From positions 1 to 56,151 of the forward strand of contig NZ_LAYY01000025.1 of the NCBI RefSeq assembly GCF_000986785.1: DNA of 56,151 nt, read 5' to 3'. The position numbers and the translations under genes were made by a program. The notes beneath the pieces are model-generated. The model did no database searches, was not told where the DNA came from, and saw only the letters and a program-made list of their open reading frames with translations. Positions 38,995 through 49,949 of the stretch are shown one piece after another. The DNA is from Mesobacillus campisalis (GTDB taxonomy: Bacteria; Bacillota; Bacilli; Bacillales; Cytobacillaceae). Positions within the stretch are counted from its first letter, which is position 1; the number at the start of each line of letters is the position of its first letter.

Positions 38995-39174
38995 TTACCG
39001 GTTCTGGTTCATAAGCTGCTGCTCGGCAAGTTCAATGGCGCGTTTGACCATATTTCCTGCATCCCTGGCCCTTATGCCGCCCCAGCCTTCCTTTTGGACT
39101 ACATCATAAAAGCCCAGTTCCTTTGCCAGCTCTTCTTTAAACCCTTCAGACATAACTCCTCTTCTTCTGCCCAC
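38995..39174 (-). CDS. sspF: Small acid-soluble spore protein SspF (alpha/beta-type, minor)
   Basis: A 59-aa forespore DNA-binding protein: [20 protein letters not shown], then [20 protein letters not shown]. It closely resembles B. subtilis SspF and carries the alpha/beta-SASP C-terminal core (NMVKRAIE). The start is GTG 39174, with AGGAG 9 nt upstream. A weak sigma-G -10 (AATACTA) lies about 40 nt upstream with no convincing -35. It lies between veg and ispE, as in B. subtilis. It is short enough to be missed by a 60-codon cutoff. Confidence 0.95.
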   Translation of the reverse strand: MGRRRGVMSEGFKEELAKELGFYDVVQKEGWGGIRARDAGNMVKRAIELAEQQLMNQNR

Positions 39175-39291
39175 GAGAACCCGCTCCTTTCGTCACCGTG
39201 GCTTTATTAGTATTCATTGGCATGGCGATTTTCATTAGAACCTTAATTATCCTGTTGTGCCCTGTTGACTTCCGTTCCAGGCGGGCTTGGG

Positions 39292-39338
39292 CAAAATAAA
39301 AAGCAGCAAACGCAATGTCCACTGCCTGTCTTGCTTTA
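39292..39338 (-). terminator. Weak terminator after veg
   Basis: AAGCA/TGCTT stem with an irregular interior followed by TTTTTATTTT, a few bases after the veg stop. The T tract is good but the stem is poor. Confidence 0.3.
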
Positions 39339-39343
39339 AGCCA

Positions 39344-39607
39344 TTAGCTTAGAGCCATATTTCCTGTAGTATCTTCGTAGAAAGTAATTTGTACCGTTTC
39401 CGTCAAAACATCTGCATAACTGTATGAAACGCGTTCGAAAGCATTCTCCTCCTGATCCAGTTCGATAACGAACACGGAAGGGTAGGTTTCAGCTAAAACT
39501 CCTGAGCGTTCAATCGTTTTTCTGCGTCCGCCATTAGCCTTAAGTAAAAGTCTTTTCCCTAAATTTGAATCAAGAGCTTTTTTGATATCCGATAATGTTT
39601 TTGGCAT
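39344..39607 (-). CDS. veg: Veg protein
   Basis: A small, abundant, highly conserved protein (87 aa): [47 protein letters not shown]. In B. subtilis Veg stimulates biofilm matrix genes and affects spore outgrowth; its biochemical role is unclear. ATG 39607 has AGGTGG 5 nt upstream; the GTG 9 nt before it lies in that Shine-Dalgarno. Two strong tandem sigma-A promoters precede it, consistent with very high expression. Confidence 0.96.
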   Translation of the reverse strand: MPKTLSDIKKALDSNLGKRLLLKANGGRRKTIERSGVLAETYPSVFVIELDQEENAFERVSYSYADVLTETVQITFYEDTTGNMALS

Positions 39608-39628
39608 TCGGTCCACCTCACTATGTCA

Positions 39629-39657
39629 AGTATAACATGCTGACACATTTACGTCAA
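39629..39657 (-). promoter_or_regulatory. veg proximal sigma-A promoter
   Basis: TTGACG (39652-39657) and TATACT (39629-39634) with a 17-bp spacer; its -10 lies about 20 bp before the start codon. Confidence 0.6.
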
Positions 39658-39669
39658 ATAAAAACATAA

Positions 39670-39699
39670 ATTATAACAGTCCTTAAAAATAAATGTCAA
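39670..39699 (-). promoter_or_regulatory. veg distal sigma-A promoter
   Basis: Perfect TTGACA (39694-39699) and TATAAT (39670-39675) with an 18-bp spacer in very AT-rich DNA. Confidence 0.75.
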
Positions 39700-39820
39700 T
39701 ATATTTTCGTCTTCATTTTCTTCTATTTTTCAACATGGTTAGCATTTCCTGCATTCGTTCATTTTATGTATGGCATTTTCCACACAGAGTTCCTGTCCCG
39801 TTTTACACCATTGCACACAC

Positions 39821-39846
39821 AAAAAAAGCCGCTGCCCGCGGCTTAA
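39821..39846 (-). terminator. Terminator of yabG
   Basis: AAGCCGC/GCGGCTT stem with a GGGCA loop and seven T residues, 4 nt after the yabG stop. Confidence 0.85.
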
Positions 39847-39849
39847 TGG

Positions 39850-40731
39850 TTATTCGTCCTTTTCGGGCTTATTGTAAGGCATCCCGGTCCTCAACACTCC
39901 CCTCGTCTCAATGCCTCCAAGGCCTTTTTCCCCGGTGAGGGTGTTCCTGAGCACATCCCAGACATTGATCCTCTCGACAAATGGCGTAAAGCTTATTTTG
40001 GCCACAATGTAAACGGGGTCGAGAGCATGGATATTCACGCGGGACGGGGAGCTGGCAAAATTAGCTCCGGCCTGGATCAGCGATTCAAAATGGGATTGGC
40101 ATGCCCCCGCAAAGATCACAAGCTGGTCGAGATGGGGAATCTTTTTTCGCGCTTCCTTTACGGTTTGAACAAAATGCCTTGAATGCCGGTAAGCATTCAG
40201 GTCATCTATTTTACCCTTTGACTTGGAATAGGCGTCATGCCCTGTTACCACAAGGATATCAGGCCTGTAATAGTCAATGAGGCTGCCTATTTTCAGCGGC
40301 ATCTCCTTTTCATTGCAATGAACACCATATACAGGCACGCCCACCCTCTCATAAAGCGACAAGCACTTTTTTAAATAATTGGGATCTCCATCAAGATGGA
40401 GCACCCTGCCAGGCATTTGAAAATAATTCAGGGCTTTGCTGTATCCATCTGTTACTTCGTATTCCTGCTTCTGCTTCAGCAATTCCACGTCCTGGCGGAA
40501 CAGAATGTAAGACTGCTCCTCACGCGAACGCCCCTCCTCGGCCATCCGCCTCCGTACATTCGCTTCCATTTTTATTAAGTCTTCATAAGGAGCATCGGCA
40601 GCCAGGCGGTATTCCTCCCCATACAAGATGGCGATCCTCCTGCCGTTTTCCACTCTTATATCAATGACGCGGAATAGAATGTCACAATTATAGGAAATCC
40701 TTCCCACTATATCCATTGCTTTTATGGTCAC
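39850..40731 (-). CDS. yabG: Sporulation-specific cysteine protease YabG
   Basis: A coat-associated protease that cleaves several spore coat proteins so they can be cross-linked. The 293-aa protein matches the YabG family throughout: VVTGHDAYSKSKG (with the active-site His region), LVIFAGACQSHFESL (catalytic Cys) and SSPSRVNIHALDPVY. GTG 40731 has GGAG 6 nt upstream and aligns with the B. subtilis start; a GTG three codons earlier is the alternative. A possible sigma-K promoter upstream would give late mother-cell expression. Confidence 0.95.
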   Translation of the reverse strand: MTIKAMDIVGRISYNCDILFRVIDIRVENGRRIAILYGEEYRLAADAPYEDLIKMEANVRRRMAEEGRSREEQSYILFRQDVELLKQKQEYEVTDGYSKALNYFQMPGRVLHLDGDPNYLKKCLSLYERVGVPVYGVHCNEKEMPLKIGSLIDYYRPDILVVTGHDAYSKSKGKIDDLNAYRHSRHFVQTVKEARKKIPHLDQLVIFAGACQSHFESLIQAGANFASSPSRVNIHALDPVYIVAKISFTPFVERINVWDVLRNTLTGEKGLGGIETRGVLRTGMPYNKPEKDE

Positions 40732-40778
40732 ACTCGTCACTCCAAGTAGGCTCCTGCCTGAGAGTATTGTTTCTTTGT

Positions 40779-40806
40779 CAGGCTATGCAAACCACCTTGG
40801 CAATGT
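40779..40806 (-). promoter_or_regulatory. Candidate sigma-K promoter of yabG
   Basis: AC (40805-40806), 17 bp, then CATAGCCTG (40779-40787), 6 of the 7 fixed... positions allowing for CATAnnnTA with only the last base off. The -35 edge lies about 14 bp from repeat copy 2a. Confidence 0.35.
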
Positions 40807-40819
40807 GAAAGGACAAGAA

Positions 40820-41022
40820 GAAAAGCGGAAGCACCTTGGTCAGCCCCGACAAGCGCTGGAGTCCGGCAGGTGAAGTCGTTCTTTGACTTCATCAGACGGA
40901 TCGAATTAGAAAGGTGGAGGCGACTGTTAGTAGCGACAAGCGTAAGACAGAATCCGCAGGAAGGCGTTGTTTGCCTTCTGAAGGATTATGGCTTACGACT
41001 CGAGGGGCTTTCGGACTGAGCC
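40820..41022 (+). repeat. Structured intergenic repeat, truncated copy 2a plus copy 2b
   Basis: This fills most of the 364-bp yabG-rsmA gap. Copy 2a (40820-40905) begins AAAAGCGGAAGC, carries CAGCCCCGACAAGCGCTGGAG and the tip GAAGTC-GTTCTTT-GACTTC, then stops abruptly at GGATCGAA. Copy 2b (about 40914-41022) has CGTAAG (40941) paired with CTTACG (40992), AATCC (40951) with GGATT (40983), and tip GAAGGC (40960) with GCCTTC (40973). The sequences differ from copy 1a at both stem arms in a pairing-preserving way. Confidence 0.8.
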
Positions 41023-41070
41023 TTAATTCTTCTCCCCAAGCTTTCCGAATACGGCGGCCTTCCGGCAAAA

Positions 41071-41095
41071 GCAAAAAGCCCTGGTTTCCCGGGGC

Positions 41096-41098
<3 letters not shown>
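41071..41098 (-). terminator. Terminator of rnmV-rsmA
   Basis: AAGCCCCGG/CCAGGGCTT stem (one mismatch) closed by a GAAA tetraloop and followed by five T residues; it overlaps the rsmA stop codon. Confidence 0.75.
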
Positions 41099-42527
<1,429 letters not shown>

Positions 42528-42644
42528 TCAATACTACATCCTTCGTAAAAAAAATAATAAAAGACTGAAACATATTTGAAATATTAACCGTCTATATATA
42601 TAACAAAACCATTTTCTTATTATAACTCAAAATGGGTACAGAAA

Positions 42645-42676
42645 ATAAAAAATGCAGAGGAAAGCCCCCTGCATTA
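42645..42676 (-). terminator. Terminator of yabE
   Basis: AATGCAG-GGG/TCC-CTGCATT stem with TTTTTTA, immediately after the yabE stop. Confidence 0.85.
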
Positions 42677-42682
42677 GATGAA

Positions 42683-43894
42683 TCAGTTTAGGATTTTAAT
42701 TTTGACGCGCTTATTGCCCCAGCGATAGGCTTGAGATTTGTTTGGGAAGAAGACATCAATCTTGTTGCCTTTGATGGCGCCTCCCTTATCAGCGGCAACC
42801 GCATAGCCATACCCTTCGACATACACCTTTGTGCCCAACGGGATGACACTTGGATCGACCGCGATCACCTTCGCGTTCGGATTGACCTTCAGGTTCAGAC
42901 CTGTAGCCGTTACCCCCGAGCATCCATTACAGCTTGCAGTATAGGCCGTCGAGCTTACATAAAACTCTTTGCCAGATCCGCCCTGGCCTGCTGCCTGGCT
43001 GGACGGTGCCGCGGCTCCCCTGGAGACCTGGACGGCAACTTCCCTCGTGCCCATGGCAACGACTTTATCCTTCTTGTCCCTCACCTTGGTTTCGCTAACA
43101 AGGTTCCTGGAAACTTCCTTGCCGTCTTCCAGTGTAACTTCGTACTTTTTGGAAAGAACACCTTCCTGTCCTTCCGTCACAACTTTTTGTTTCCCTTTGT
43201 CCAGACTGCCGTCCTTTTTGGTGACGACTGCAAACTTGATTGGTTCTTCCACTACATCGGTGACTTTTTCAACTCGAATGACCTTGATTAAGGCATTGCT
43301 GGTGACTGTTTCTGTCAGTGCAGGTTCTACTCGGTCCAATTCATTGAGTGTGATTCCTTGCTGCGATAAAAAGTCAGCGACCGTAGTCGAAGTCGACCAT
43401 CCTTCTTGCTCTTTCCCTCCAACTGTTACCTTTAGGGGAAATGCTCTCTGGATATCGATCTTCATATCTTTTTTAAGCTCTGTTTCCGGGTTTGGGGTTA
43501 ACTTGTCGTGTTCTTTCAATTCAATATCTTGTTCTTCAAGAAATTCCTCTACCGTGTCCGAAGCGGACCAATATGTTTTCTCTTCCTGATTTTCCACTAG
43601 GTGCACCTGTTTTGCCGGCTTCCACACAATTTCAAGCTGATCCTCTACTTTTGTGTTTGCGGCTAACGACAAATAGTCTTTCTCGCCAAGAGAAATGTCC
43701 AGTTCTTTAAATATATCTTGAATGGTTTCTGCATGTGTTTTAACGATTTTTTCTTGGCCGTCCAGTGTAAGTGCGACTGTCTTCTTGGTGCCTTCATACA
43801 GGAAGTAGCCAAGGACAGAGACAAACACTAGCAAACTAGCTGAAAGGATCGCCAGCTTTTTCTTACTCAAAGACTTGGAAAACAGGTTTTTCAT
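42683..43894 (-). CDS. yabE: YabE-like cell-wall protein (DUF348 x3, G5, 3D domains)
   Basis: A resuscitation-promoting-factor-like wall protein. An N-terminal TM/signal segment (KLAILSASLLVFVSVLGYFL) is followed by three DUF348 repeats (starting ALTLDGQEKIVKTHAETIQD), a G5 domain (VEEPIKFAVVTKKDGSLDKG) and a C-terminal 3D domain (TGLNLKVNPNAKVIAVDPS, with DKGGAIKGNKIDVFFP), probably a lytic murein enzyme. First ATG is 43894 (403 aa), but the AGGAGG Shine-Dalgarno is 23 nt from it and exactly 8 nt from an in-frame ATA at 43909. I give the ATG as the conventional call; the true start is open. Confidence 0.9.
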   Translation of the reverse strand: MKNLFSKSLSKKKLAILSASLLVFVSVLGYFLYEGTKKTVALTLDGQEKIVKTHAETIQDIFKELDISLGEKDYLSLAANTKVEDQLEIVWKPAKQVHLVENQEEKTYWSASDTVEEFLEEQDIELKEHDKLTPNPETELKKDMKIDIQRAFPLKVTVGGKEQEGWSTSTTVADFLSQQGITLNELDRVEPALTETVTSNALIKVIRVEKVTDVVEEPIKFAVVTKKDGSLDKGKQKVVTEGQEGVLSKKYEVTLEDGKEVSRNLVSETKVRDKKDKVVAMGTREVAVQVSRGAAAPSSQAAGQGGSGKEFYVSSTAYTASCNGCSGVTATGLNLKVNPNAKVIAVDPSVIPLGTKVYVEGYGYAVAADKGGAIKGNKIDVFFPNKSQAYRWGNKRVKIKILN

Positions 43895-43936
43895 AAGTTT
43901 GGTGTCTATGAAAAACGCCTCCTTTTCTCTCGAGTG

Positions 43937-43966
43937 ATTATATAGAGTATGCTGTCGACGTGTCAA
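43937..43966 (-). promoter_or_regulatory. Consensus sigma-A promoter of yabE
   Basis: Perfect TTGACA (43961-43966) and TATAAT (43937-43942) with an 18-bp spacer. The predicted start near 43930 leaves a leader just long enough to contain the AGGAGG at 43918-43923. Confidence 0.75.
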
Positions 43967-44134
43967 CCCAAACACCTTTCCCCCAAACACAGTCTCTATT
44001 ATGCGAGATGATTCCCTGAAAGGGAAGGAAGAGTTATCGACAAGGTTATCCTATGTGCATCTTCAAACATGTAGAACTCTTTGTTTTAAGAAAACAATTG
44101 GACAAACTGTCCCACAAATCGACAGCATTTCCTA

Positions 44135-44902
44135 TCACTTTATGCCGAATATTTTTTTTGCATTCTTCGTTGTAGTCTCAGCCAATTCCTCATAGCTCAT
44201 GCCTCTCAATTCGGCAATTTGCTGTGCTACCAATTTGACGTAGGCTGGCTCATTCCTTTTTCCGCGGAATGGATGCGGCGTCAAATACGGGGCATCCGTT
44301 TCGATCAGCAAACGGTCCAGCGGCACCGCTTCAGCCACTTCCTTTGGCTTTTTGGCGTTTTTAAAGGTCACCGGCCCGCCAAGGGAAATATAAAAATTCA
44401 TGTCGATGCATTCCATCGCAATCTCTACGCTGCCGCTATAGCAGTGCATGATGCCGCCGACTTCCCTTGCATCCTCTTCTTTAAGGATTTGGACAATATC
44501 AGCGGTTGCTTCCCGGTTATGTATGATGATGGGCAGATTGACTTCCTTTGCAAGCCTAATCTGTTTTCTGAAGACTTCTTTTTGGACATCCTTCGGAGAC
44601 TTATCCCAATAATAATCCAACCCCATTTCGCCAAGGGCAACAACCTTCGGGTGGGATGAAAGCTCCCTAAGCCACACTAGATCCCCAGGCGTCATATCAA
44701 TGGCATCAACCGGATGCCAGCCAACACTGGCATACAGAAAATCGTATGATTCACAAAGCTGCAATGCCTTCTCAATGGTTGGACGGTCAAATCCGACAAC
44801 CACCATTTTTGACACTCCTTCACTCTGCGCCCTATCAATAACCTCCTGCACATCCTCGCTGTATTGGTCTGCATTTAAATGTACGTGTGTATCGAAAAGC
44901 AT
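44135..44902 (-). CDS. tatD: TatD-family metal-dependent deoxyribonuclease
   Basis: A TIM-barrel hydrolase (255 aa) with DTHVHLNADQY at the N terminus (metal-binding HxH), EMGLDYYWDKSP, IIIHNREA, MHCYSG and LIETDAPYLTPHPFRGKRNEP. These are the metal ligands of TatD DNases, implicated in DNA repair and turnover. AAGGAG precedes the ATG. It lies between metS and yabE, as yabD does in B. subtilis, with its own promoter. Confidence 0.95.
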   Translation of the reverse strand: MLFDTHVHLNADQYSEDVQEVIDRAQSEGVSKMVVVGFDRPTIEKALQLCESYDFLYASVGWHPVDAIDMTPGDLVWLRELSSHPKVVALGEMGLDYYWDKSPKDVQKEVFRKQIRLAKEVNLPIIIHNREATADIVQILKEEDAREVGGIMHCYSGSVEIAMECIDMNFYISLGGPVTFKNAKKPKEVAEAVPLDRLLIETDAPYLTPHPFRGKRNEPAYVKLVAQQIAELRGMSYEELAETTTKNAKKIFGIK

Positions 44903-45034
44903 GCTGTAAACTCCTTTTGCTAATATAATATTCTAACTTATCGGCTTTTTTATGTCCCTATTTTCTTTCAACTTATTGCTGCCATGTATGGAAAGATAAG
45001 GCTGCTTATGTAATTTTTATAAAAATTTGACAGT

Positions 45035-45064
45035 ATCATAACGATTTTCCAAGTGTATCGTCAA
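45035..45064 (-). promoter_or_regulatory. Sigma-A promoter upstream of tatD
   Basis: TTGACG (45059-45064) and TATGAT (45035-45040) with an 18-bp spacer, just after the metS terminator. The leader to tatD would be about 130 nt; I see no riboswitch in it. Confidence 0.55.
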
Positions 45065-45085
45065 CTAAAAGCCTTTATAGTAAAT

Positions 45086-45128
45086 AAAAAAACATAGAAA
45101 TGTTACACATGAAACATTTCTATGTTCT
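45086..45128 (-). terminator. Terminator of metS
   Basis: A perfect 14-bp stem (AACATAGAAATGTT with AACATTTCTATGTT) around an 8-nt loop, followed by a T run, shortly after the metS stop. Confidence 0.9.
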
Positions 45129-45143
45129 CCTAATTTTTCTATT

Positions 45144-47129
<1,986 letters not shown>

Positions 47130-47139
47130 CTAATTCCTT

Positions 47140-47168
47140 ATTATACAATTCTTCCCTTTACTTTTCCA
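47140..47168 (-). promoter_or_regulatory. Sigma-A promoter of metS
   Basis: TGGAAA (47163-47168, 4 of 6) and perfect TATAAT (47140-47145) with a 17-bp spacer. The weak -35 leaves room for activator dependence. Confidence 0.55.
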
Positions 47169-47171
47169 TGC

Positions 47172-47200
47172 TGTCGAAAGTTCTGTAGGATTTTGTCGAA
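47172..47200. promoter_or_regulatory. Two perfect Spo0A boxes upstream of metS
   Basis: TGTCGAA occurs at 47172-47178 and 47194-47200 on the plus strand, 22 bp apart (two helical turns). The first begins 3 bp upstream of the metS -35 element. They are also about 175-200 bp upstream of the abrB -35, so either gene could be the target. Confidence 0.55.
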
Positions 47201-47374
47201 TATAGAAGGAAGAAATTTACATAATGTTTTAACACTCATAATATTTTTTTTGAAAAATACCCCCATAAAATCGAGCTTCTTTTCGAATCATTTTTATTAA
47301 GTAACGCTAAAATCCCTATATGGCAACGTTTTTAAGGTTTCTAAAAAATACCATCCCTTAACCAAATAAAGTAA

Positions 47375-47403
47375 TTGACGGTTATGGGAATGGCTGGTAT
47401 TAT
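47375..47403 (+). promoter_or_regulatory. Sigma-A promoter of abrB
   Basis: TTGACG (47375-47380) and TATTAT (47398-47403) with a 17-bp spacer, preceded by AT-rich DNA. Confidence 0.7.
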
Positions 47404-47422
47404 TAGATTTATAAAAATGACA

Positions 47423-47439
47423 TGTCGAAAAATGACGAA
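47423..47439 (+). promoter_or_regulatory. Spo0A repressor boxes downstream of the abrB promoter
   Basis: TGTCGAA (47423-47429, perfect) and TGACGAA (47433-47439, fits TGNCGAA) lie in direct repeat 10 bp apart, about 12-30 nt into the abrB transcript. The arrangement matches the B. subtilis abrB control region, where Spo0A-P represses. Confidence 0.75.
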
Positions 47440-47478
47440 TAAAATAATATTACATACACTGGAGAGGGGAAAATCACG

Positions 47479-47766
47479 ATGAAATCTACTGGTATCGTAC
47501 GTAAAGTTGATGAACTTGGCCGCGTGGTCATTCCAATTGAATTAAGAAGGACATTGGGCATTGCCGAAAAGGATGCTCTTGAAATCTATGTAGATGACGA
47601 CCGCATCATCCTTAAGAAATACAAGCCAAACATGACTTGCCACATCACTGGTGAAGTATCCGACAACAATATCACTCTTGCTGGCGGAAAACTGATCCTT
47701 AGCCGCGAAGGAGCAGAACAGCTTCTAAGCGAAATCCAAAATTCATTCGAACCTGTCAAAGCTTAA
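47479..47766 (+). CDS. abrB: Transition-state regulator AbrB
   Basis: Represses post-exponential and biofilm genes during growth. At 95 aa it has the AbrB/MazE swapped-hairpin DNA-binding domain at residues 1-53 (MKSTGIVRKVDELGRVVIPI, LRRTLGIAEKDALEIYV) and a C-terminal multimerisation domain (CHITGEVSDNNITLAGGKL). GGAGAGGGG precedes the ATG. It is the only protein gene on the plus strand. Two 0A boxes downstream of its promoter predict repression by Spo0A-P, which would in turn release spoVG. Confidence 0.98.
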   Translation: MKSTGIVRKVDELGRVVIPIELRRTLGIAEKDALEIYVDDDRIILKKYKPNMTCHITGEVSDNNITLAGGKLILSREGAEQLLSEIQNSFEPVKA

Positions 47767-47777
47767 TAAACCATCAA

Positions 47778-47811
47778 AGCATCTCCTGTTTTAAGGAGAT
47801 GCTATTTTTTT
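47778..47811 (+). terminator. Terminator of abrB
   Basis: AGCATCTCC/GGAGATGCT stem followed by ATTTTTTTA, just after the abrB stop. Confidence 0.9.
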
Positions 47812-47842
47812 ATTCGAATGTGTAAATTCTTACACTTAGATA

Positions 47843-48022
47843 ACTGTCCAGCTCCAGCGCCTAGCCAGTTTTCACCCTTGAGTTTACTTCCTCGAGTATC
47901 TTGCGAGAAGCGGAGCTTTGAGCAGCTAGAGTCATAAGCCACTCCAGAATTGAAGGCAAAGAACGCCTTCTATTCTGGAGCGTCTTATGCTTTTCGGGGC
48001 TGAACAAGGCGCTTACGCTTTT
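47843..48022 (-). repeat. Structured intergenic repeat, copy 3 (minus orientation)
   Basis: The element occupies the space between the converging abrB and rsmI genes. Read on the minus strand it has GCGCCTTGTTCAGCCCCG, then CATAAG (47984-47989) paired with CTTATG (47933-47938), and CTCCAGAAT/ATTCTGGAG arms (47972-47980, 47942-47950). The tip is GAAGGC-GTTCTTT-GCCTTC, and it ends CTAGGCGCTGGAGCTGGAC. The long hairpin of 9 plus 6 bp is interrupted by only one mismatch. About 60 bp of extra sequence precedes the 3' end compared with copy 1a. Confidence 0.8.
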
Positions 48023-48023
48023 C

Positions 48024-48899
48024 TTATTCGACATGATACGCCTGGTATACTTCGCGTTTATTCAAGCCCCGCTCTTTGGCCGTCTGCTTGATTGCTTCTT
48101 TTGAAGACATGCCTTTTTCCATGTTCTGTTCGACATGATCTTCAATTGACAGCTCTGTCCACCAGGCTGTTTCCTGCTCGGCTTCGGAGTGCTCCGCCCC
48201 CTCGACAATCAGGCAGAACTCCCCTCTTGCTTCACTGCTTTCTGCCCACTCTGCTGCTTCCTGTATGGTTCCCCTGATAAATTCCTCAAATTTCTTGGTG
48301 AGTTCCCGGCAAAGCACAATCTGCCTTTCACCGCCAAAACTCTCGCTCATCAGCTGAAGTGTTTCGCGGAGCCGGTGTGGTGCTTCATAAAATACCATCG
48401 TTCCGGACTGCCTTGCCAGGACTTCCAGCTCCTTGCGCTTTTCCTTCTTGCTGCGGGTGAGAAAGCCATAGAAGTAAAAGGGCTGGGGCTTGATCCCCGA
48501 CGCGATTAATGCCGTCAGGGCTGCATTGGCGCCCGGCAGCGGAACCACCGTAAGGCCTTCGGCTATCGCCTGGTCCACAAGCTCATAGCCTGGATCGGAG
48601 ATGGTTGGCATGCCCGCATCGCTGACCAGCGCCACCTTGGCTCCATCCTTTATTTTCCCAAGGAGCTTTTGGCCGCTTTGCTCCTTATTATGCTCATGGT
48701 AGCTGGCCACAGGCGTTTCGATTTCAAAGTAGTTGCACAGCTTCCTGGTGTTCCTTGTATCCTCGGCGGCAATCAAATCCGCTTCTTTTAAAATCCTCAA
48801 CGCCCTGAAGCTCATATCCTCGAGATTGCCGATTGGCGTTGGCACAAGGTATAATATCCCCTTTTCCTGTTCATGTTCAAAGCTTTTCTGATGCTGCAT
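48024..48899 (-). CDS. rsmI: 16S rRNA (cytidine(1402)-2'-O)-methyltransferase
   Basis: Methylates the ribose of C1402 in the decoding centre. The 291-aa tetrapyrrole-methylase-fold protein carries [47 protein letters not shown] and [17 protein letters not shown]. Its start overlaps the end of yazA by 23 bp. No strong terminator follows; repeat copy 3 begins 2 bp after the stop codon and may serve that purpose. Confidence 0.96.
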   Translation of the reverse strand: MQHQKSFEHEQEKGILYLVPTPIGNLEDMSFRALRILKEADLIAAEDTRNTRKLCNYFEIETPVASYHEHNKEQSGQKLLGKIKDGAKVALVSDAGMPTISDPGYELVDQAIAEGLTVVPLPGANAALTALIASGIKPQPFYFYGFLTRSKKEKRKELEVLARQSGTMVFYEAPHRLRETLQLMSESFGGERQIVLCRELTKKFEEFIRGTIQEAAEWAESSEARGEFCLIVEGAEHSEAEQETAWWTELSIEDHVEQNMEKGMSSKEAIKQTAKERGLNKREVYQAYHVE

Positions 48900-49164
48900 A
48901 TTTCTCCTCCAGCTCCATCGCTAAAAATTGGTCTTTCCTGGCTCGCGGCAGCTGTTTAAAGGCATACTCAGCCTTAAGCGCCTCGCTCTTTGTTCCGAAC
49001 AGTTTGGAATAAATAAGCTCAACCGGGCCCCGTCCTTTTGTATATTTTGCCCCTTTTCCTTCATTATGCTGCCTGAGGCGCCGTTCAAGGTCATTGGTAT
49101 ATCCCGCATAGAGGGTGCCATCCCGGCAGGATAGCACATAGAAATAATGCTCATTCTTTTCCAT
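48877..49164 (-). CDS. yazA: GIY-YIG domain protein (YazA, UPF0213-like)
   Basis: A 95-aa single-domain protein: [20 protein letters not shown] (GIY-YIG region, here YVL...YAG), [20 protein letters not shown], then the conserved Glu in [14 protein letters not shown]. This domain is the nuclease fold of UvrC and homing endonucleases; the standalone form has no role known to me. It overlaps trmN6 by 14 bp and rsmI by 23 bp. Confidence 0.9.
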   Translation of the reverse strand: MEKNEHYFYVLSCRDGTLYAGYTNDLERRLRQHNEGKGAKYTKGRGPVELIYSKLFGTKSEALKAEYAFKQLPRARKDQFLAMELEEKYAASEKL

Positions 49165-49894
49165 ATAAGATCTCTCTCAGCTCGGGGGTATACTCATCAT
49201 TTTCATTATAGACAATCAACGGGTTTTCAATCTTCAGGTCCGGGCTGCCATGCTTGATGGCCTCTATCAGTATGGTGTTGGCTTCCTTTCCGGCCTTCGG
49301 ATAGACAAACTGGATCCGTTTTGGCTCAAGCTTGTATTTTCGCATCAGCTCGATGATATCAATCATCCGTCCGGGGCGGTGGACAAACGCCACTTTCCCG
49401 CGTGCGCGAACAAGCTCGCTGGAAGCCTTGATCGCATCCTCCAGCGTACAAAGGATTTCATGCCGGGCAATTGCCAGATGTTCATTTTCGTTGATTTCCC
49501 TGGTTGCCGGGGTTTTAAAGTAAGGCGGGTTGCAGGTAACCACATCAAATTTCCCGTAGCCAAGCTGTTTAGGCATTTCCTTGATGTCTCCATGCACCAT
49601 CTTCAGCCTGCCGCCGAGCTGGTTGTATTCAATGCTCCTTACTGCCATATCATAAAGGCGGTCCTGAATTTCCACGCCGGTGATCTCACCCTTTGTACGG
49701 GCACTCAGAAACAGCGGAATCACCCCATTGCCGCTGCATAGGTCAATCAGGCTGCCTTTTTGGATCGGCACATATACGAACCTCGCCAGCAGCACGGCAT
49801 CAAGGGAAAAAGCGAACACAGAGGGGCTCTGGATGATCCGCAAATCCTCTGCCAGCAGGTAGTCCAGTCTTTCATCATCTTTTAATTCAACCAT
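49151..49894 (-). CDS. trmN6: tRNA1(Val) (adenine37-N6)-methyltransferase-like protein (YabB)
   Basis: A 247-aa Rossmann-fold N6-adenine methyltransferase: SAM loop [28 protein letters not shown], and catalytic NPPY in [12 protein letters not shown]. It belongs to the TrmN6/YfiC family; tRNA specificity is inferred from the E. coli homologue. AAAGGAG precedes the ATG. The yabA terminator lies in the 55-bp gap upstream, so some independent or read-through transcription is required. Confidence 0.85.
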   Translation of the reverse strand: MVELKDDERLDYLLAEDLRIIQSPSVFAFSLDAVLLARFVYVPIQKGSLIDLCSGNGVIPLFLSARTKGEITGVEIQDRLYDMAVRSIEYNQLGGRLKMVHGDIKEMPKQLGYGKFDVVTCNPPYFKTPATREINENEHLAIARHEILCTLEDAIKASSELVRARGKVAFVHRPGRMIDIIELMRKYKLEPKRIQFVYPKAGKEANTILIEAIKHGSPDLKIENPLIVYNENDEYTPELREILYGKE

Positions 49895-49913
49895 AAATCA
49901 GGCTCCTTTGTTG

Positions 49914-49943
49914 CAAAAAAGCCTTCCCTTGGAGGGGAAGGCT
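49914..49943 (-). terminator. Terminator between yabA and trmN6
   Basis: AGCCTTCCC.../GGGAAGGCT stem with six T residues, just after the yabA stop. It would separate the darA-yabA genes from trmN6-yazA-rsmI. Confidence 0.8.
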
Positions 49944-49949
49944 GCCAAA

